Positions 16,575 through 26,184 of a stretch of DNA of 64,000 nt are shown here, piece by piece. Numbering within the stretch: position 1 is the stretch's first letter; each line of letters starts with the position of its first letter. The stretch covers positions 54,602 to 118,601 of the forward strand of contig CALHOI010000020.1 of assembly GCA_938035525.1 (NCBI GenBank). Direction: 5' to 3'. The notes beneath the pieces were generated by a model that made no database searches, was not told the DNA's origin, and worked only from the letters and a program-made list of their open reading frames with translations. The stretch is from an uncultured Granulosicoccaceae bacterium (GTDB lineage Bacteria > Pseudomonadota > Gammaproteobacteria > Granulosicoccales > Granulosicoccaceae). The position numbers were made by a program, and so were the translations under genes.

Positions 16575-18221
16575 TTAACGTCCTGTGATAACAGCGTTAG
16601 GGTTTTCTTCAAGCAATTCAGCAAAGGCTGCAATCGACTTGGCTGCAACTCGTAGCTCGCGGGCGGCGGCAGCCAGTTCAATATAAATTTCTGAATCTGG
16701 TGACAAACCAGCAAGCACATCGTCGGCATTTTGAGATGCCGAGGTCAAGGCCTTCATCATTGCGGGCAAATCACCCGTAGCTGAATTTATTGTATCCAAC
16801 GACGTTGCTATTTGGGCTGGCAGACCTTTCATTTCTCTGCTGCCCACAATATTGCTGGTATTTCTTAATAGATCAGTTGCCGCAACAATCAGTGTATCCA
16901 ACGGCAGGCTGGCTAAATTACTCACCAGCGTTTCCACATCGGCGGTTACTGCCTCAATGTTGTTTGGTGTTGTTGGTAACGAGGGATACGGTTCGGCTTG
17001 TTTATCGATACTGGCCACTGGCGCATCATCGATGTCCACCAGCTTAATCAACAAAGACCCAGTCAGTAAATTACCGGTAGCCAACTGCACTCGCAAACCG
17101 TCTTCAACAAAGCGCTCCATAGTCGCCAATAACGACTCAGGTGTTACATCGCCTACACCTAGCCTGGCTGGCTGAAATTGCAGAACGGCATAAGTGCGTT
17201 TTACTTCGGATGCACTCTGCGGAAGCTCTATTGATACCTCAACCACACTACCCACACGTATACCTTGATATTCAATCGGCGCACCCGGTCTCAGGCCTTT
17301 GACCGAACCATCGAACTCGGCGATATATTGATAACGAGTATCTTCTGTGCTTTCAAACAGTGAATCCAGCGCTGCCGCTTTATTGTTATAAAGCGTGAAG
17401 TTGACCCCGTCTCTTAGCAAGGGTTTTGACCCTGCTGCCGCTTCACTGTTCTCGAACGCAATACCACCGGTAAACAGCGCTGCGATTGATTCAACACGCA
17501 CAGATGCACCCGTTGCACCAAATGAAGCCTCGACCCCGGATACACCAAAGAAGCGCGTTTCAGCATACACATGCTTATGGTATGGCGCTGCGATAAACAA
17601 ATCGAACAACACTTGCGAACCATCATCGGCCAGTCGGCGGCGCTCAACTCGGCCCACTTCCATTTGCCGCAGAAATACCGGCGAACCCACATAGATGTAA
17701 CCCGCCTCTTCAGCATCCAGCGTTACCCGCATTCCAGGCAAACCACGTGTGGTTAGTGGCGCTTCAGTCAGACCGACAAACTCAGAGCGGCGTTCGCCAG
17801 GTTCATCATCCCAATCTACTTCTATGTATGCGCCGGAAAGCAAGGTGCTTAATCCAGAAATTTCTGTGGTGTTGATACGCGCATTAACAATCCAGAAACG
17901 TGTATCGGCATCGATATAGTCGGATACCTGTGGGTCGAGGCGAGCTTCCACGATAACCGAGTTTAAATCGTCGGATAAACGCACGGCCGCTACTGTGCCA
18001 ACCGTGACATCTCGTCGACGTATTTCAGTTTCGCCGGCTTCAACGCCACCTGCGTTTTCAAACATGATTTCAATCAGCGGACCGCGATCAACGTAGGCAC
18101 GCCACAACACGAACAGCGCAAACAGCAAGGCGGCCAGCGGCAACAACCACACCAGCGACACCCGACTTGGCAACCCGCGCAGAGTGTCTACTACTGGTTT
18201 GGCAGGGGCTTTTTTAGCCAT
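16575..18221 (-). CDS. pqiB: PqiB, MCE-domain intermembrane lipid-transport tube
   Basis: A 548-residue protein, almost exactly the E. coli PqiB length. One N-terminal transmembrane helix (VSLVWLLPLAALLFALFVLWRAY) anchors three MCE/MlaD domains at about residues 45-135, 160-245 and 285-395 (for example FENAGGVEAGETEIRRRDVTVG and GLRPGAPIEYQGIRVGSVVEV), followed by a long helical region that in PqiB builds the needle to the outer membrane. Its start overlaps the end of the second pqiA gene by 8 bp. Function in lipid transport is from the well-studied homologue. Confidence 0.95.
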   Translation of the reverse strand: MAKKAPAKPVVDTLRGLPSRVSLVWLLPLAALLFALFVLWRAYVDRGPLIEIMFENAGGVEAGETEIRRRDVTVGTVAAVRLSDDLNSVIVEARLDPQVSDYIDADTRFWIVNARINTTEISGLSTLLSGAYIEVDWDDEPGERRSEFVGLTEAPLTTRGLPGMRVTLDAEEAGYIYVGSPVFLRQMEVGRVERRRLADDGSQVLFDLFIAAPYHKHVYAETRFFGVSGVEASFGATGASVRVESIAALFTGGIAFENSEAAAGSKPLLRDGVNFTLYNNKAAALDSLFESTEDTRYQYIAEFDGSVKGLRPGAPIEYQGIRVGSVVEVSIELPQSASEVKRTYAVLQFQPARLGVGDVTPESLLATMERFVEDGLRVQLATGNLLTGSLLIKLVDIDDAPVASIDKQAEPYPSLPTTPNNIEAVTADVETLVSNLASLPLDTLIVAATDLLRNTSNIVGSREMKGLPAQIATSLDTINSATGDLPAMMKALTSASQNADDVLAGLSPDSEIYIELAAAARELRVAAKSIAAFAELLEENPNAVITGR

Positions 18222-18843
18222 GGTCTTTTGCGTCCCAGATTAATCGCGGGTCTAGTGATGTGGCTGAGAACATGGTAAACACCACTGACAGCGCGAATGC
18301 ATTAATGCCTGCACCCGGCTCAATGGTTAAAATGGCACCTAACTGTATAAGGGCAGCCAGGACGGCCACCACAAAGACGTCGATCATTGACCAACGCCCG
18401 ATAAATTCAGTAATCGTGTGCAATACATGACGTGTATGTTCTGACATATCCCAACGAAAATGCAGGCTAAGTGCCAAACCGGCAATAATCACGAATTTAC
18501 TGACCGGTATCAGCACACTGGCCACAAAAACCACAATTGCCACGAACACACTGCCCGACTGGGCCAGCGCAATGACGCCTGAAAATATGGTGTCACTGGA
18601 ATTTCCGCTGATTGAACTGGTTAGCATGATGGGATACAAATTGGCCGGAATGTAGGTCATTAAGCCCACCAGCAAAAACGCCCAGGTACGTTGCAGGCTA
18701 TTTCGCTTTCGACTATACACTTTTGCACCGCACAAACGGCATGGACCCACAGCGCTTAAGCGATGCAATGCACCGCAATAATTACAACGCGCAAGCCCGG
18801 CTTGCCGCGCAGTTAAGCCGAGCGTGTTGTCAGCAGAGTCCAC
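18214..18843 (-). CDS. pqiA: PqiA-domain protein, second half of a split PqiA
   Basis: About 209 residues. I start it at GTG 18843, which has AAGGA six bases upstream, rather than at TTG 18858. Zinc-ribbon CxxC pairs at the N-terminus (CNYCG, CRLCG) precede one PqiA membrane domain of four helices (LMTYIPANLYPIMLTSSISG, then FVASVLIPVSKFVIIAGLAL, WSMIDVFVVAVLAALIQLG). E. coli PqiA carries two such domains in one chain; here they are separate genes with about 31 bp overlap. Works with PqiB and PqiC in the same operon. Confidence 0.9.
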   Translation of the reverse strand: MDSADNTLGLTARQAGLARCNYCGALHRLSAVGPCRLCGAKVYSRKRNSLQRTWAFLLVGLMTYIPANLYPIMLTSSISGNSSDTIFSGVIALAQSGSVFVAIVVFVASVLIPVSKFVIIAGLALSLHFRWDMSEHTRHVLHTITEFIGRWSMIDVFVVAVLAALIQLGAILTIEPGAGINAFALSVVFTMFSATSLDPRLIWDAKDHG

Positions 18844-19451
18844 ACGGAATCCTTGCAATAGAAAATACTAATGAGGCTGGTTGCGAATATTACGCCCAGC
18901 AACGCGAAAAACGCAGGACCAACCGACAGCGTAGCCAGCGCGCTGATTTTCACCAAAGACACCACCACGCCGACCATAAAAATTTCAGCCATCGCCCACG
19001 GCTCAAGCCTTTCAACCCAACGCATGGCAACACGCATAAACCGCGTAATACCCAGCCGGTAGCGTAACCGCCACATGACCCATATTAATAAACTCAAGCG
19101 CACGGTTGGCAGCAACGCGATCATACCCAAAGACATCAGACCCAGCCAACGCATGTCACTGGACCACAGAGCACCAACCGCATCCAGCACAGAAATGCTT
19201 GACGAAATACTGCCACGGGACAAAGACAAAAACGGCAGGAACAAACTGAGTAACAATAAAATAATGCCAGCTAAAGATGCAGCCAGCGTACGATCAATGG
19301 AAAACGGCTTACGTGTGTATAACTCATGGGCACACCGAGCACACGAGGCTCTTGAACCTTTTTCTATTATCAAGCGGTAGTGCAACCAGTCGCAACTTGG
19401 GCATGCAACCAAGTCGTCGAATGATACTTTACGTGATGAGTTAGTGTTCAT
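18813..19451 (-). CDS. pqiA: PqiA-domain protein, first half of a split PqiA
   Basis: About 212 residues from ATG 19451 (MNTNSSRKV). Opens with a zinc ribbon (CPSCDWLHYRL ... CARCAHELYTR) and continues with one PqiA domain of four transmembrane helices (IILLLLSLFLPFLSLS, LGMIALLPTVRLSLLIW, WAMAEIFMVGVVVSLVKISALA). The longer upstream reading has no export or family features and is dropped. Together with the next gene it equals a full two-domain PqiA (about 420 residues in E. coli). First pqi gene of the operon, 37 bp after the VWA lipoprotein gene, so the lipoprotein may be co-transcribed. Confidence 0.9.
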   Translation of the reverse strand: MNTNSSRKVSFDDLVACPSCDWLHYRLIIEKGSRASCARCAHELYTRKPFSIDRTLAASLAGIILLLLSLFLPFLSLSRGSISSSISVLDAVGALWSSDMRWLGLMSLGMIALLPTVRLSLLIWVMWRLRYRLGITRFMRVAMRWVERLEPWAMAEIFMVGVVVSLVKISALATLSVGPAFFALLGVIFATSLISIFYCKDSVWTLLTTRSA

Positions 19452-19488
19452 GATAGTTGAGGCACGTCTGCAGCTTAGCAATACGCGC

Positions 19489-20952
19489 TTATGGAGCTTG
19501 ATATTCGGTTGGTAACAGAATGCGGGATTCGTGGCCGTTGACTTTAACCAGCAATTCAAGCTTGTTGTTATCTGGGGTTTGTTGAGAGCTGTACTGTAAA
19601 TAATAAACGCCACGAACGTTTTGCACCACTGCCGCGAACGCATCACTAATATCGGTCGCGTTCAGGTTGTTATAACTTTTTTCTGTGCCTCCAGCCTCGG
19701 CTATAGCATCAAGCTTGGCGATTTCTGTTGACATATCAATACCGGAAGTCTCATCGTAAAAGCCAATAGTGTAGACATCAAGTTGCCTGCCCAGCACATC
19801 GGCCTGCGTATTTCTAACCTGGTTAACCCGTTGCACTATGTATTCGTGAACCTGCTCGTTATCAATAAGCTCATTGTAGTGATTCCGACTGGCGCGATCC
19901 TTACCATCGGTAAAAACCATCACCACTTTATCCTGATTAATCGACCCAAAATCCTCAATGTCGGCCAAAGCCGTATCCAGCGCATGATAAATGGCGGTCG
20001 CCGACGCATCGGCCGTATCAAATTCTAAGTGACGCAGCCCGTCTATCCGACTCACATTGCCGGTAAACGTTCGATAATTAAACTGAGCATTACGAGTCAG
20101 GGCCACAACGGTACTGGATACCGCATCGGTCAGGTTGTGAGCCTGGCGGGAGTCTACGATGCTTTTTGACGTATCAATAACCAGGTACACCGACAAAGGG
20201 TACTCGGTAAACGATACGCTCACAGGGGACTCTTTGTCTTCCGTGCCGTTTTCCAGCGCAACAAAATGGGCAGCTGCATCATACTCCAGCCCAGACACAG
20301 AATACTCAAAACCTTCATCCAGACCGGACTCCCCGATCAAGTCATCAATGGGACCCGCCGTGGGGTCGGTGACTTTAACCGCAAATTTATGTATCCGTCT
20401 GCCGGCCACCACGCTGGACTCGTAGCTGTCTTCCACCAGCTCGGCTTTAATTTCACGTACGCGATTCAGATCAGTGGTTTCACGCTGCAAAATACCTGGC
20501 ACCTGCGCCACGAGAATTCCCTGATCATCCACTACGCCTGGCTCTAGCCCGTTAACCGATGCAATTAATCTTGCTTCCTCATCAGTTGTAGGAACCGTCA
20601 GCTCAACCGTGCCCGTGAGTTCTTCGCTTATCGGCGCACGCGCTATGACTTGGTCTGGCTGATCTGGTGCCACATAATCAAATTGAATATAGGACTCAGC
20701 TAAAATCGCATCGCTAAAGTAAGGGTCAAGCGTGTAGGTGATGACTAGATCAGCTTCACTGCCATCATTCGATGTGCTGGCAATGCGAGCATCGATGCGA
20801 AACAGTGTATTTGGCGAAGGCGGGTTGCCAAACTGATCGTCAAACGCAAATTCTCCACCGGTTGTAGGTGTGGTTTTGAGTTCCGCCGAATTGCGCGTAT
20901 CGCATGCCAGTAAAGCACCGCATAACACCAGCATGATGAATATCGCTCGCAC
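19489..20952 (-). CDS. VWA-domain lipoprotein upstream of pqi genes
   Basis: A 487-residue protein with a short signal peptide and lipobox LLAC at residues 14-17. GTG start at 20952 has AGGGAG upstream and gives the needed N-terminal arginine; ATG 20934 is an alternative. The C-terminal 230 residues are a von Willebrand A domain: VYLVIDTSKSI holds the DxSxS MIDAS core, VVMVFTDGKDRASRN the later Asp. The N-terminal half is beta-rich and unclassified. Probably an envelope protein-interaction factor. Its position just ahead of pqiA suggests a link to envelope stress, which is inference. Confidence 0.8.
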   Translation of the reverse strand: MRAIFIMLVLCGALLACDTRNSAELKTTPTTGGEFAFDDQFGNPPSPNTLFRIDARIASTSNDGSEADLVITYTLDPYFSDAILAESYIQFDYVAPDQPDQVIARAPISEELTGTVELTVPTTDEEARLIASVNGLEPGVVDDQGILVAQVPGILQRETTDLNRVREIKAELVEDSYESSVVAGRRIHKFAVKVTDPTAGPIDDLIGESGLDEGFEYSVSGLEYDAAAHFVALENGTEDKESPVSVSFTEYPLSVYLVIDTSKSIVDSRQAHNLTDAVSSTVVALTRNAQFNYRTFTGNVSRIDGLRHLEFDTADASATAIYHALDTALADIEDFGSINQDKVVMVFTDGKDRASRNHYNELIDNEQVHEYIVQRVNQVRNTQADVLGRQLDVYTIGFYDETSGIDMSTEIAKLDAIAEAGGTEKSYNNLNATDISDAFAAVVQNVRGVYYLQYSSQQTPDNNKLELLVKVNGHESRILLPTEYQAP

Positions 20953-21135
20953 GCCTTAAGTCTCCCTAATAAAAAATCTGACGACACGGTTTTAGCCGTG
21001 GCTGAGCAGGCAAACAAAATGACCAAAAACGGTCAATTCTTTAGGGAATCAGGTGCAATTACCGTGACACAGGCAAGGCGCAAATGGCCTTATATAAGCG
21101 CTTGAAAAAGGGTTAAATTAAGGACAAACGTAGGT

Positions 21136-21177
21136 GTGACTGGCCGATGCGCCGGTATTCCAGCGCATCGCGTCACA
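21136..21177 (-). terminator. Long hairpin downstream of the thioredoxin-fusion gene
   Basis: CGATGCGC and GCGCATCG pair perfectly around a 10-base loop, and TGTGAC/GTCACA extend the stem with a small internal bulge. It lies about 30 bp beyond the stop at 21206 (minus strand). There is no T-run right after it, so it could terminate inefficiently or act as an mRNA 3' stabiliser. The remaining intergenic DNA to 20953 shows nothing else clear. Confidence 0.55.
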
Positions 21178-21205
21178 GGCTTGACGAAAAAGGCTTAAAA
21201 ACAAG

Positions 21206-23695
21206 TTAGTGCGCTGACACCAGTAACGTGATGTCTTCTGGAGCAAGACACACAGTGTCATCGCAGGCTTGCAATTGCAGTGTCATGGAAAGCAATTTTG
21301 AATCACCGTCTATATCACCCGACTCGGCTTTACCCGTTGCTGTGTTGGCGGCTTCAGAGCTTGATGTACTGACCTTTGACTTCATAATCGAACTCATCAC
21401 GGAGCTAATGGGCGCAACAATAGAAACCTTGTTTTCATACAGCGCTAAATCACTGTCACTGAATCCCAGTTCCTTTGATATAGCCTGCGGGTATTGTGTG
21501 TCTGGAATGCTATTGCCCTCGCGGTCGAGTAATTCGGTGGCAATCAAATAATCCTGATTAGGCTTGTTCGCATTAACGTGCCAGCCGGGAGCCATGTCCA
21601 GATCAATTTTAACGTTACCATCATCAATAAGCGCGGTAACTTTAACATTGCCACGGGCCAGGTAGTGTCGGTGCCCTGCTTCGCCACCCAGCAACTCATT
21701 GGCCGCGGTAAGCATGTAAGAGAACGCCGACGGGAATGTTTCAAGGTACGCCGAAAACGCCACCAACAATGCGTCGGCGCGTTGTTTAAAAATATCGTCA
21801 CCGGTTCTGTGCCACAACCTGGTTAAGGCCCGCAATGCCACAGCATTACCCGTAGGAATAGAGCTGTCGTACAAGTCTTTAGGTCGCACGGCACCCACTT
21901 TTTCAGTACCAATAAAATAACCACCTGCCGTTTCGTCCCAGAATTTATTGTGCATGGTGTTCACCAAGGCCTGAGCGCGAGTCAGCCAACCTTCGTTGCC
22001 AGTTACATCAAATAAATGCACATAGCTTTCCGCCAGATAGGCGTAGTCTTCCTGAGAGGAATCAACTGAGGCGCGTCCATCATAATACGCGCGTAACAAA
22101 TGACCATTTTCAGCGCGATTGTTGTTCCATATAAACTGTGCGGCTTGTACTGCCGCATCAATGTACTCCTGGTTATCAAGCGCATCGCCCGCTTCAGCAA
22201 ACGCGCTGATCATCATGCCGTTCCATGCCGAAATTATTTTTTCATCACGTAAAGGTTTTTCGCGAGACTGACGAGCCAGCAGCAAACGTTCACTGAGCTC
22301 ATCCATTTTAGTCATGAGTTCTGTGCGACTCATATCGCGAACACTGGCAAGTTCGGCAAACGAATCACTATAGTGAAGAATATTACTGTGCTCAAAATTG
22401 CCACTGGGGCTCACGTTCCATAACTCTATGGCAAGTTTCGCATCTTCTTTACCCAATACTGATTCAAGTTCATCAGGTGTCCACACAAAGAAGGTACCTT
22501 CTGCACCGGCCGAATCTGCATCGGTCGCCGAGTAGAAACCGCCCTCAGGAGACGTCATTTCGCGCAGCACATAATCCAGTACACGGGTTGCAACCCGTTT
22601 ATGCTCCAGATCGCCGCCTATTAAAAAAGACGATAGGTAGTTGCGACTTAGCAAAGCCTGGTTGTACAGCATTTTTTCAAAGTGCGGCACCAGCCAGTCG
22701 TCATCAACCGCGTAACGATGAAACCCACCGGCTACTTGATCATGAATGCCACCCGCAGCCATTCGTGTTAGCGATACCGTTGCGGCCTCTAATGCCGCTT
22801 CGTCGCTGGTTCGACGCACATGGTCGAGTAACAAAAACAGTTTTGACTCTTGAGGGAATTTTGGTGCAACGCTAAACCCACCCTGTAAAGAGTCAAAGCT
22901 TTGAACAATATCGGCAACGGCGCGTTCAATCACGACGCGCCCTATTTCACTGGCCCGGCCGGTTATTTGTGAGCTGGCCACAACGCTTTGCGACAATTCC
23001 TCTGCCTGCGCTGTCACGGATGTTCTGTCTTGTTCCCACGCTGCGGTGACCTGATTCAGTAAATCTACAAAAACATTAGGTGGATAGTAGGTACCTCCAT
23101 AGAACGGCTTTGTATCCACTTCTAAAAACGATGACATTGGCCAACCACCACGACCTGTTAGTATTTGCACGGCCGACATGTAGCTGGCATCAACATCCGG
23201 TCGTTGTTCACGATCTACCTTGACCGGAATAAAATCCTCATTAAGCTGATTGGCAATATCTACGTTTTCAAAACTTTCCCTTTCCATGACGTGACACCAG
23301 TGACACGTGGCGTATCCAATAGACAGGAATATGGGCTTGTTCTGCTCTTTGGCTAACGCAAAGGCTTCTTCACCCCATGGGTACCAGTTAACGGGGTTAT
23401 GTGCGTGCTGAATTAAATACGGTGAGTCTTCAAGGATGAGGCGATTGATAAAAGCAGGTTCGCCGTTTTCCATCATGTGCTCTGTGCGAGGCTCATAATT
23501 TTCGCCACGCGCTTTGTAGGCATCGATCAGGGTTTTCTTGAGCTCATCCGAGCTGCCCGGTGCAACGATCTGGGTATCGTGCATAACCAGATGCTGTTCA
23601 GATTCAGCAGCCTGGGCTTGAGCTACCACAACGAGCAACAGCGCCACTAAACACGTTACACCGGAACGCTTAAGCAATAAAATGGGATTTTTCAT
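21206..23695 (-). CDS. Exported thioredoxin/YyaL-like (DUF255) protein fused to a DsbD-alpha-like domain
   Basis: About 829 residues, started at ATG 23695 because AGGTGA lies eight bases ahead; GTG 23707 is the alternative. An N-terminal signal peptide (ends AQA-AES) sends it to the periplasm. Residues about 75-245 are the DUF255 thioredoxin domain with the active-site [11 protein letters not shown], followed by the (alpha/alpha)6 barrel of the YyaL/spermatogenesis-associated-20 family ([21 protein letters not shown] is a family hallmark). The last 150 residues add a DsbD N-terminal-like domain ([32 protein letters not shown], then CDDTVC). Most YyaL relatives are cytoplasmic and lack that last domain, so this looks like a periplasmic redox protein. 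Confidence 0.85.
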   Translation of the reverse strand: MKNPILLLKRSGVTCLVALLLVVVAQAQAAESEQHLVMHDTQIVAPGSSDELKKTLIDAYKARGENYEPRTEHMMENGEPAFINRLILEDSPYLIQHAHNPVNWYPWGEEAFALAKEQNKPIFLSIGYATCHWCHVMERESFENVDIANQLNEDFIPVKVDREQRPDVDASYMSAVQILTGRGGWPMSSFLEVDTKPFYGGTYYPPNVFVDLLNQVTAAWEQDRTSVTAQAEELSQSVVASSQITGRASEIGRVVIERAVADIVQSFDSLQGGFSVAPKFPQESKLFLLLDHVRRTSDEAALEAATVSLTRMAAGGIHDQVAGGFHRYAVDDDWLVPHFEKMLYNQALLSRNYLSSFLIGGDLEHKRVATRVLDYVLREMTSPEGGFYSATDADSAGAEGTFFVWTPDELESVLGKEDAKLAIELWNVSPSGNFEHSNILHYSDSFAELASVRDMSRTELMTKMDELSERLLLARQSREKPLRDEKIISAWNGMMISAFAEAGDALDNQEYIDAAVQAAQFIWNNNRAENGHLLRAYYDGRASVDSSQEDYAYLAESYVHLFDVTGNEGWLTRAQALVNTMHNKFWDETAGGYFIGTEKVGAVRPKDLYDSSIPTGNAVALRALTRLWHRTGDDIFKQRADALLVAFSAYLETFPSAFSYMLTAANELLGGEAGHRHYLARGNVKVTALIDDGNVKIDLDMAPGWHVNANKPNQDYLIATELLDREGNSIPDTQYPQAISKELGFSDSDLALYENKVSIVAPISSVMSSIMKSKVSTSSSEAANTATGKAESGDIDGDSKLLSMTLQLQACDDTVCLAPEDITLLVSAH

Positions 23696-23867
23696 CAATT
23701 TACTCACCTGAGTTAGCCATGTTGAACCGGACTGAGTGAACCAGACTTATAACTGCATCGCTCGTCTTACTGAGCGAATAGAGAATCCAGAAGTTCAACC
23801 AATACAACGTATCAGCTCGCATTTTTATTGCAGATAATCATAATCAGCCGTACTAAAAAGCCCTCAA

Positions 23868-23903
23868 ACGAAAAAACCCGGCTGACTTTCATCAACCGGG
23901 TTT
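23868..23903 (-). terminator. Rho-independent terminator of the DUF533 gene
   Basis: On the minus strand AAACCCGG and CCGGGTTT form an 8-bp stem with a 14-base loop, followed by a run of T (TTTTTTCG). It lies about 30 bp after the DUF533 stop at 23935. Confidence 0.85.
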
Positions 23904-23934
23904 CAAGGTTACCGCTATGGAATGCGATTAATGC

Positions 23935-24720
23935 TTAACCATACAGTGGCGGTACACCCAATTGCGTGTGGATGGCATTGGATGCTTCTTGTGTCATGCC
24001 AAAACCTTCACGCAGTTTGTCCAGATATTGTGCTTCAGCTTGCGAGTCCAGGTCGATTGCCATTAAAGACATCAGATAAACCTGTTGCTCGGCACCTTTA
24101 GGCACGCTGGCGATAAAACCGTCAACATCGAGCGGTGCTTGCATTTCGCTTAAAACAAACTGACGCTCCGATTCAGAAACCTCTTCACCGAGGTTAGCAA
24201 CGATTTTCTGCTGCTCTGACTCGTCAATCTGGCCATCTGATTTTGCCGCGTTAACCATGGCTTGAATCAAAATTTTGGCTGTTTCTTCTTGCTGTTGTGT
24301 GGGTGCTTCAGCCGGTTGCTGACCAGTCATAGCGCCATTCAGCAAACCACCGAGACCACCGGCTGCGCCACCTTGAGCACCGCCAAGACCTTCTAGTAAT
24401 CCGCCAAGACCACCCTGTTGAGCACCGCCTAGCAAGCCGCCCAGACCACCTGCTGCTCCACCACCTTGACCGCCGAGTAAGCCACCGCCGCCTTGTTGCT
24501 GCTGCTGGCCTTGCTGACCACCTAACAAACTACCAAGTCCACCGGCTGCTCCGCCAGCACCACCAAGCAAGCCGCCAAGGCCGCCACCAGCACCACCACC
24601 GCCGAGCAAGCCACCAAGGCCACCACCTGCGCCACCGGCACCACCGCTCATGACTTTGCCAACACCTCTTGCTACTACCATTCCGAGGGCAACTTTGCCC
24701 AGCGTTCCGACGAGACTCAT
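23935..24720 (-). CDS. Gly-rich protein with DUF533/TerB-like domain
   Basis: A 261-residue protein. After a short helix (residues 1-25) comes a 110-residue Gly/Leu/Gln-rich stretch built of GGLGGLLGG-type motifs. From about residue 140 it has a DUF533 (YebE-like, TerB-fold) domain: ILIQAMVNAAKSDGQIDESEQ carries the acidic metal-site pattern, and YLMSLMAIDLDSQAEAQYLDKL the second. E. coli YebE is an inner-membrane, stress-regulated relative of unknown role. The start has AAGGGG ten bases ahead, and the gene ends at a strong terminator, so it is monocistronic. Confidence 0.85.
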   Translation of the reverse strand: MSLVGTLGKVALGMVVARGVGKVMSGGAGGAGGGLGGLLGGGGAGGGLGGLLGGAGGAAGGLGSLLGGQQGQQQQQGGGGLLGGQGGGAAGGLGGLLGGAQQGGLGGLLEGLGGAQGGAAGGLGGLLNGAMTGQQPAEAPTQQQEETAKILIQAMVNAAKSDGQIDESEQQKIVANLGEEVSESERQFVLSEMQAPLDVDGFIASVPKGAEQQVYLMSLMAIDLDSQAEAQYLDKLREGFGMTQEASNAIHTQLGVPPLYG

Positions 24721-24939
24721 CGTTTATATCCCCTTGTGTAAAGTACGCTTGAAATTAGCGACTGTGTACAGTTTAACTCAACTGCCTAAAAGCTTACTGT
24801 TAATAAGGTGTAAACCCACGCTCTCAACGCCTATTGTGTAAAAAACCATGGCATCGACCTCGCCCAACCGAGAAATTAGTCATAAAACGCCCCGTTTCAT
24901 CCAAATCAGCCCCGTTAACTCGCGGAGACGCAATCCGGC

Positions 24940-24968
24940 TTTAACGCTTTGTAAACTTCGATTATATT
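24940..24968 (+). promoter_or_regulatory. Sigma70-like promoter for the amidinotransferase gene
   Basis: TATATT (one mismatch to the -10 consensus) lies 17 bases after TTTAAC, a weak -35 box, and about 31 bases before the amidinotransferase ATG. No operator-like palindrome is obvious around it. Purely a consensus reading. Confidence 0.35.
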
Positions 24969-24999
24969 GGCCCATTGTTTTAACCAAACCGAGATTCTG

Positions 25000-26130
25000 A
25001 TGTCTGCAACCGTCGTAAATTCCTGGAACGAGTTTGACCCACTCAAGCACGTGATTGTTGGTCGTGCCGATCACACTTGCATACCGCCCAATGAACCAGC
25101 CACCGAAGCCAAAGTGCCTGAAGATAGCGATATGCGCGGCATGTGGGGTCCACGTCCTTTGGAAACGGTCGAAAAAGCCAATGCGCAGCTGGATAACCTG
25201 GCTAAGGTGCTAACCGAACGCGGCGTCAAAGTTGATCGACCAACACCAATACAGTGGAACCAGGCGGTCAATACACCTGATTTTTCCACGGCCAGCCAGT
25301 TCGGCTGTATGCCGCCACGAGATGTCTTACTAACCGTTGGTAACGAGATCTTATCGGCACCCATGTCGTTTCGTTGTCGCTACTTTGAGTACCTTGCCTA
25401 CCACGACCTGATGCAACGCTACTTTGATGAAGACCCAAATTTTCGTTGGGAACAAGCGCCTCGACCCCGACTGGGCGAGCCATCGTACAAGCAAGGTTAC
25501 TTTGACGAAATAACCATCGATGAGCGACTGCAACGCACCGCCGATCTGGACTTTGTCACCACAGAACACGAACCCCTGTTCGATGCTGCTGATGTGATGC
25601 GTTTGGGTAAAGACTTGTTTTGCCAACACGGACTGACCACTAATCGTCGTGGCATGGAATGGTTACAACGACACTTTCCAGATCATCGCGTACACGCGGT
25701 TAATTTTCCGGGCGACCCGTACCCAATTCATATTGATGCGACGTTTGTTCCGTTGCGTCCGGGGCTCATTATTAACAACCCGAATCGTCGCCTTCCTGAA
25801 GCGCAACGCAAGATTTTTGAATCTAACGATTGGGAAATTGTTGATGCCGCACCACCGTCACACAACACACCACCACCGCTGTGCTATTCGAGCATTTGGT
25901 TGTCAATGAATTGTCTGGTGCTTGATCATAAAACGGTGATAGTGGAGGCCAGCGAAACATCACAGCAGGATCAAATGGATAAGCTGGGCATGAACGTCAT
26001 CCCGGTTCCATTTCGTGATGCGTATCCGTTTGGCGGTGGTTTGCATTGCGCTACCGGCGATGTGCATCGCGAAGGTGGTTGCGAAGATTACTTTCCTAAT
26101 CAAGTGCCTGGAACCTTACTGCGCGGATAG
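25000..26130 (+). CDS. Arginine:glycine-amidinotransferase-family enzyme
   Basis: A 376-residue enzyme from ATG 25000 (MSATVVNSWNEFDPLKHVIVG, the family N-terminus). It belongs to the AGAT/StrB/CyrA amidinotransferases, which move the guanidino group of arginine to an amine acceptor, giving ornithine and a guanidino product such as guanidinoacetate. The catalytic set is intact: Asp in FDAADVMRLGKD (about residue 197), His in DPYPIHIDATF (about 244) and the nucleophilic Cys in GGGLHCATGDVHREGG (about 350). The spacing and flanking motifs match vertebrate AGAT closely. The acceptor is unknown here. Followed after 54 bp by a double SnoaL-like protein that may act on its product. Confidence 0.88.
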   Translation: MSATVVNSWNEFDPLKHVIVGRADHTCIPPNEPATEAKVPEDSDMRGMWGPRPLETVEKANAQLDNLAKVLTERGVKVDRPTPIQWNQAVNTPDFSTASQFGCMPPRDVLLTVGNEILSAPMSFRCRYFEYLAYHDLMQRYFDEDPNFRWEQAPRPRLGEPSYKQGYFDEITIDERLQRTADLDFVTTEHEPLFDAADVMRLGKDLFCQHGLTTNRRGMEWLQRHFPDHRVHAVNFPGDPYPIHIDATFVPLRPGLIINNPNRRLPEAQRKIFESNDWEIVDAAPPSHNTPPPLCYSSIWLSMNCLVLDHKTVIVEASETSQQDQMDKLGMNVIPVPFRDAYPFGGGLHCATGDVHREGGCEDYFPNQVPGTLLRG

Positions 26131-26184
26131 CGCACCAAATAAAACTTTATGTATGTTTAGTACCGATAAAGGGTTGCTTAGTCA

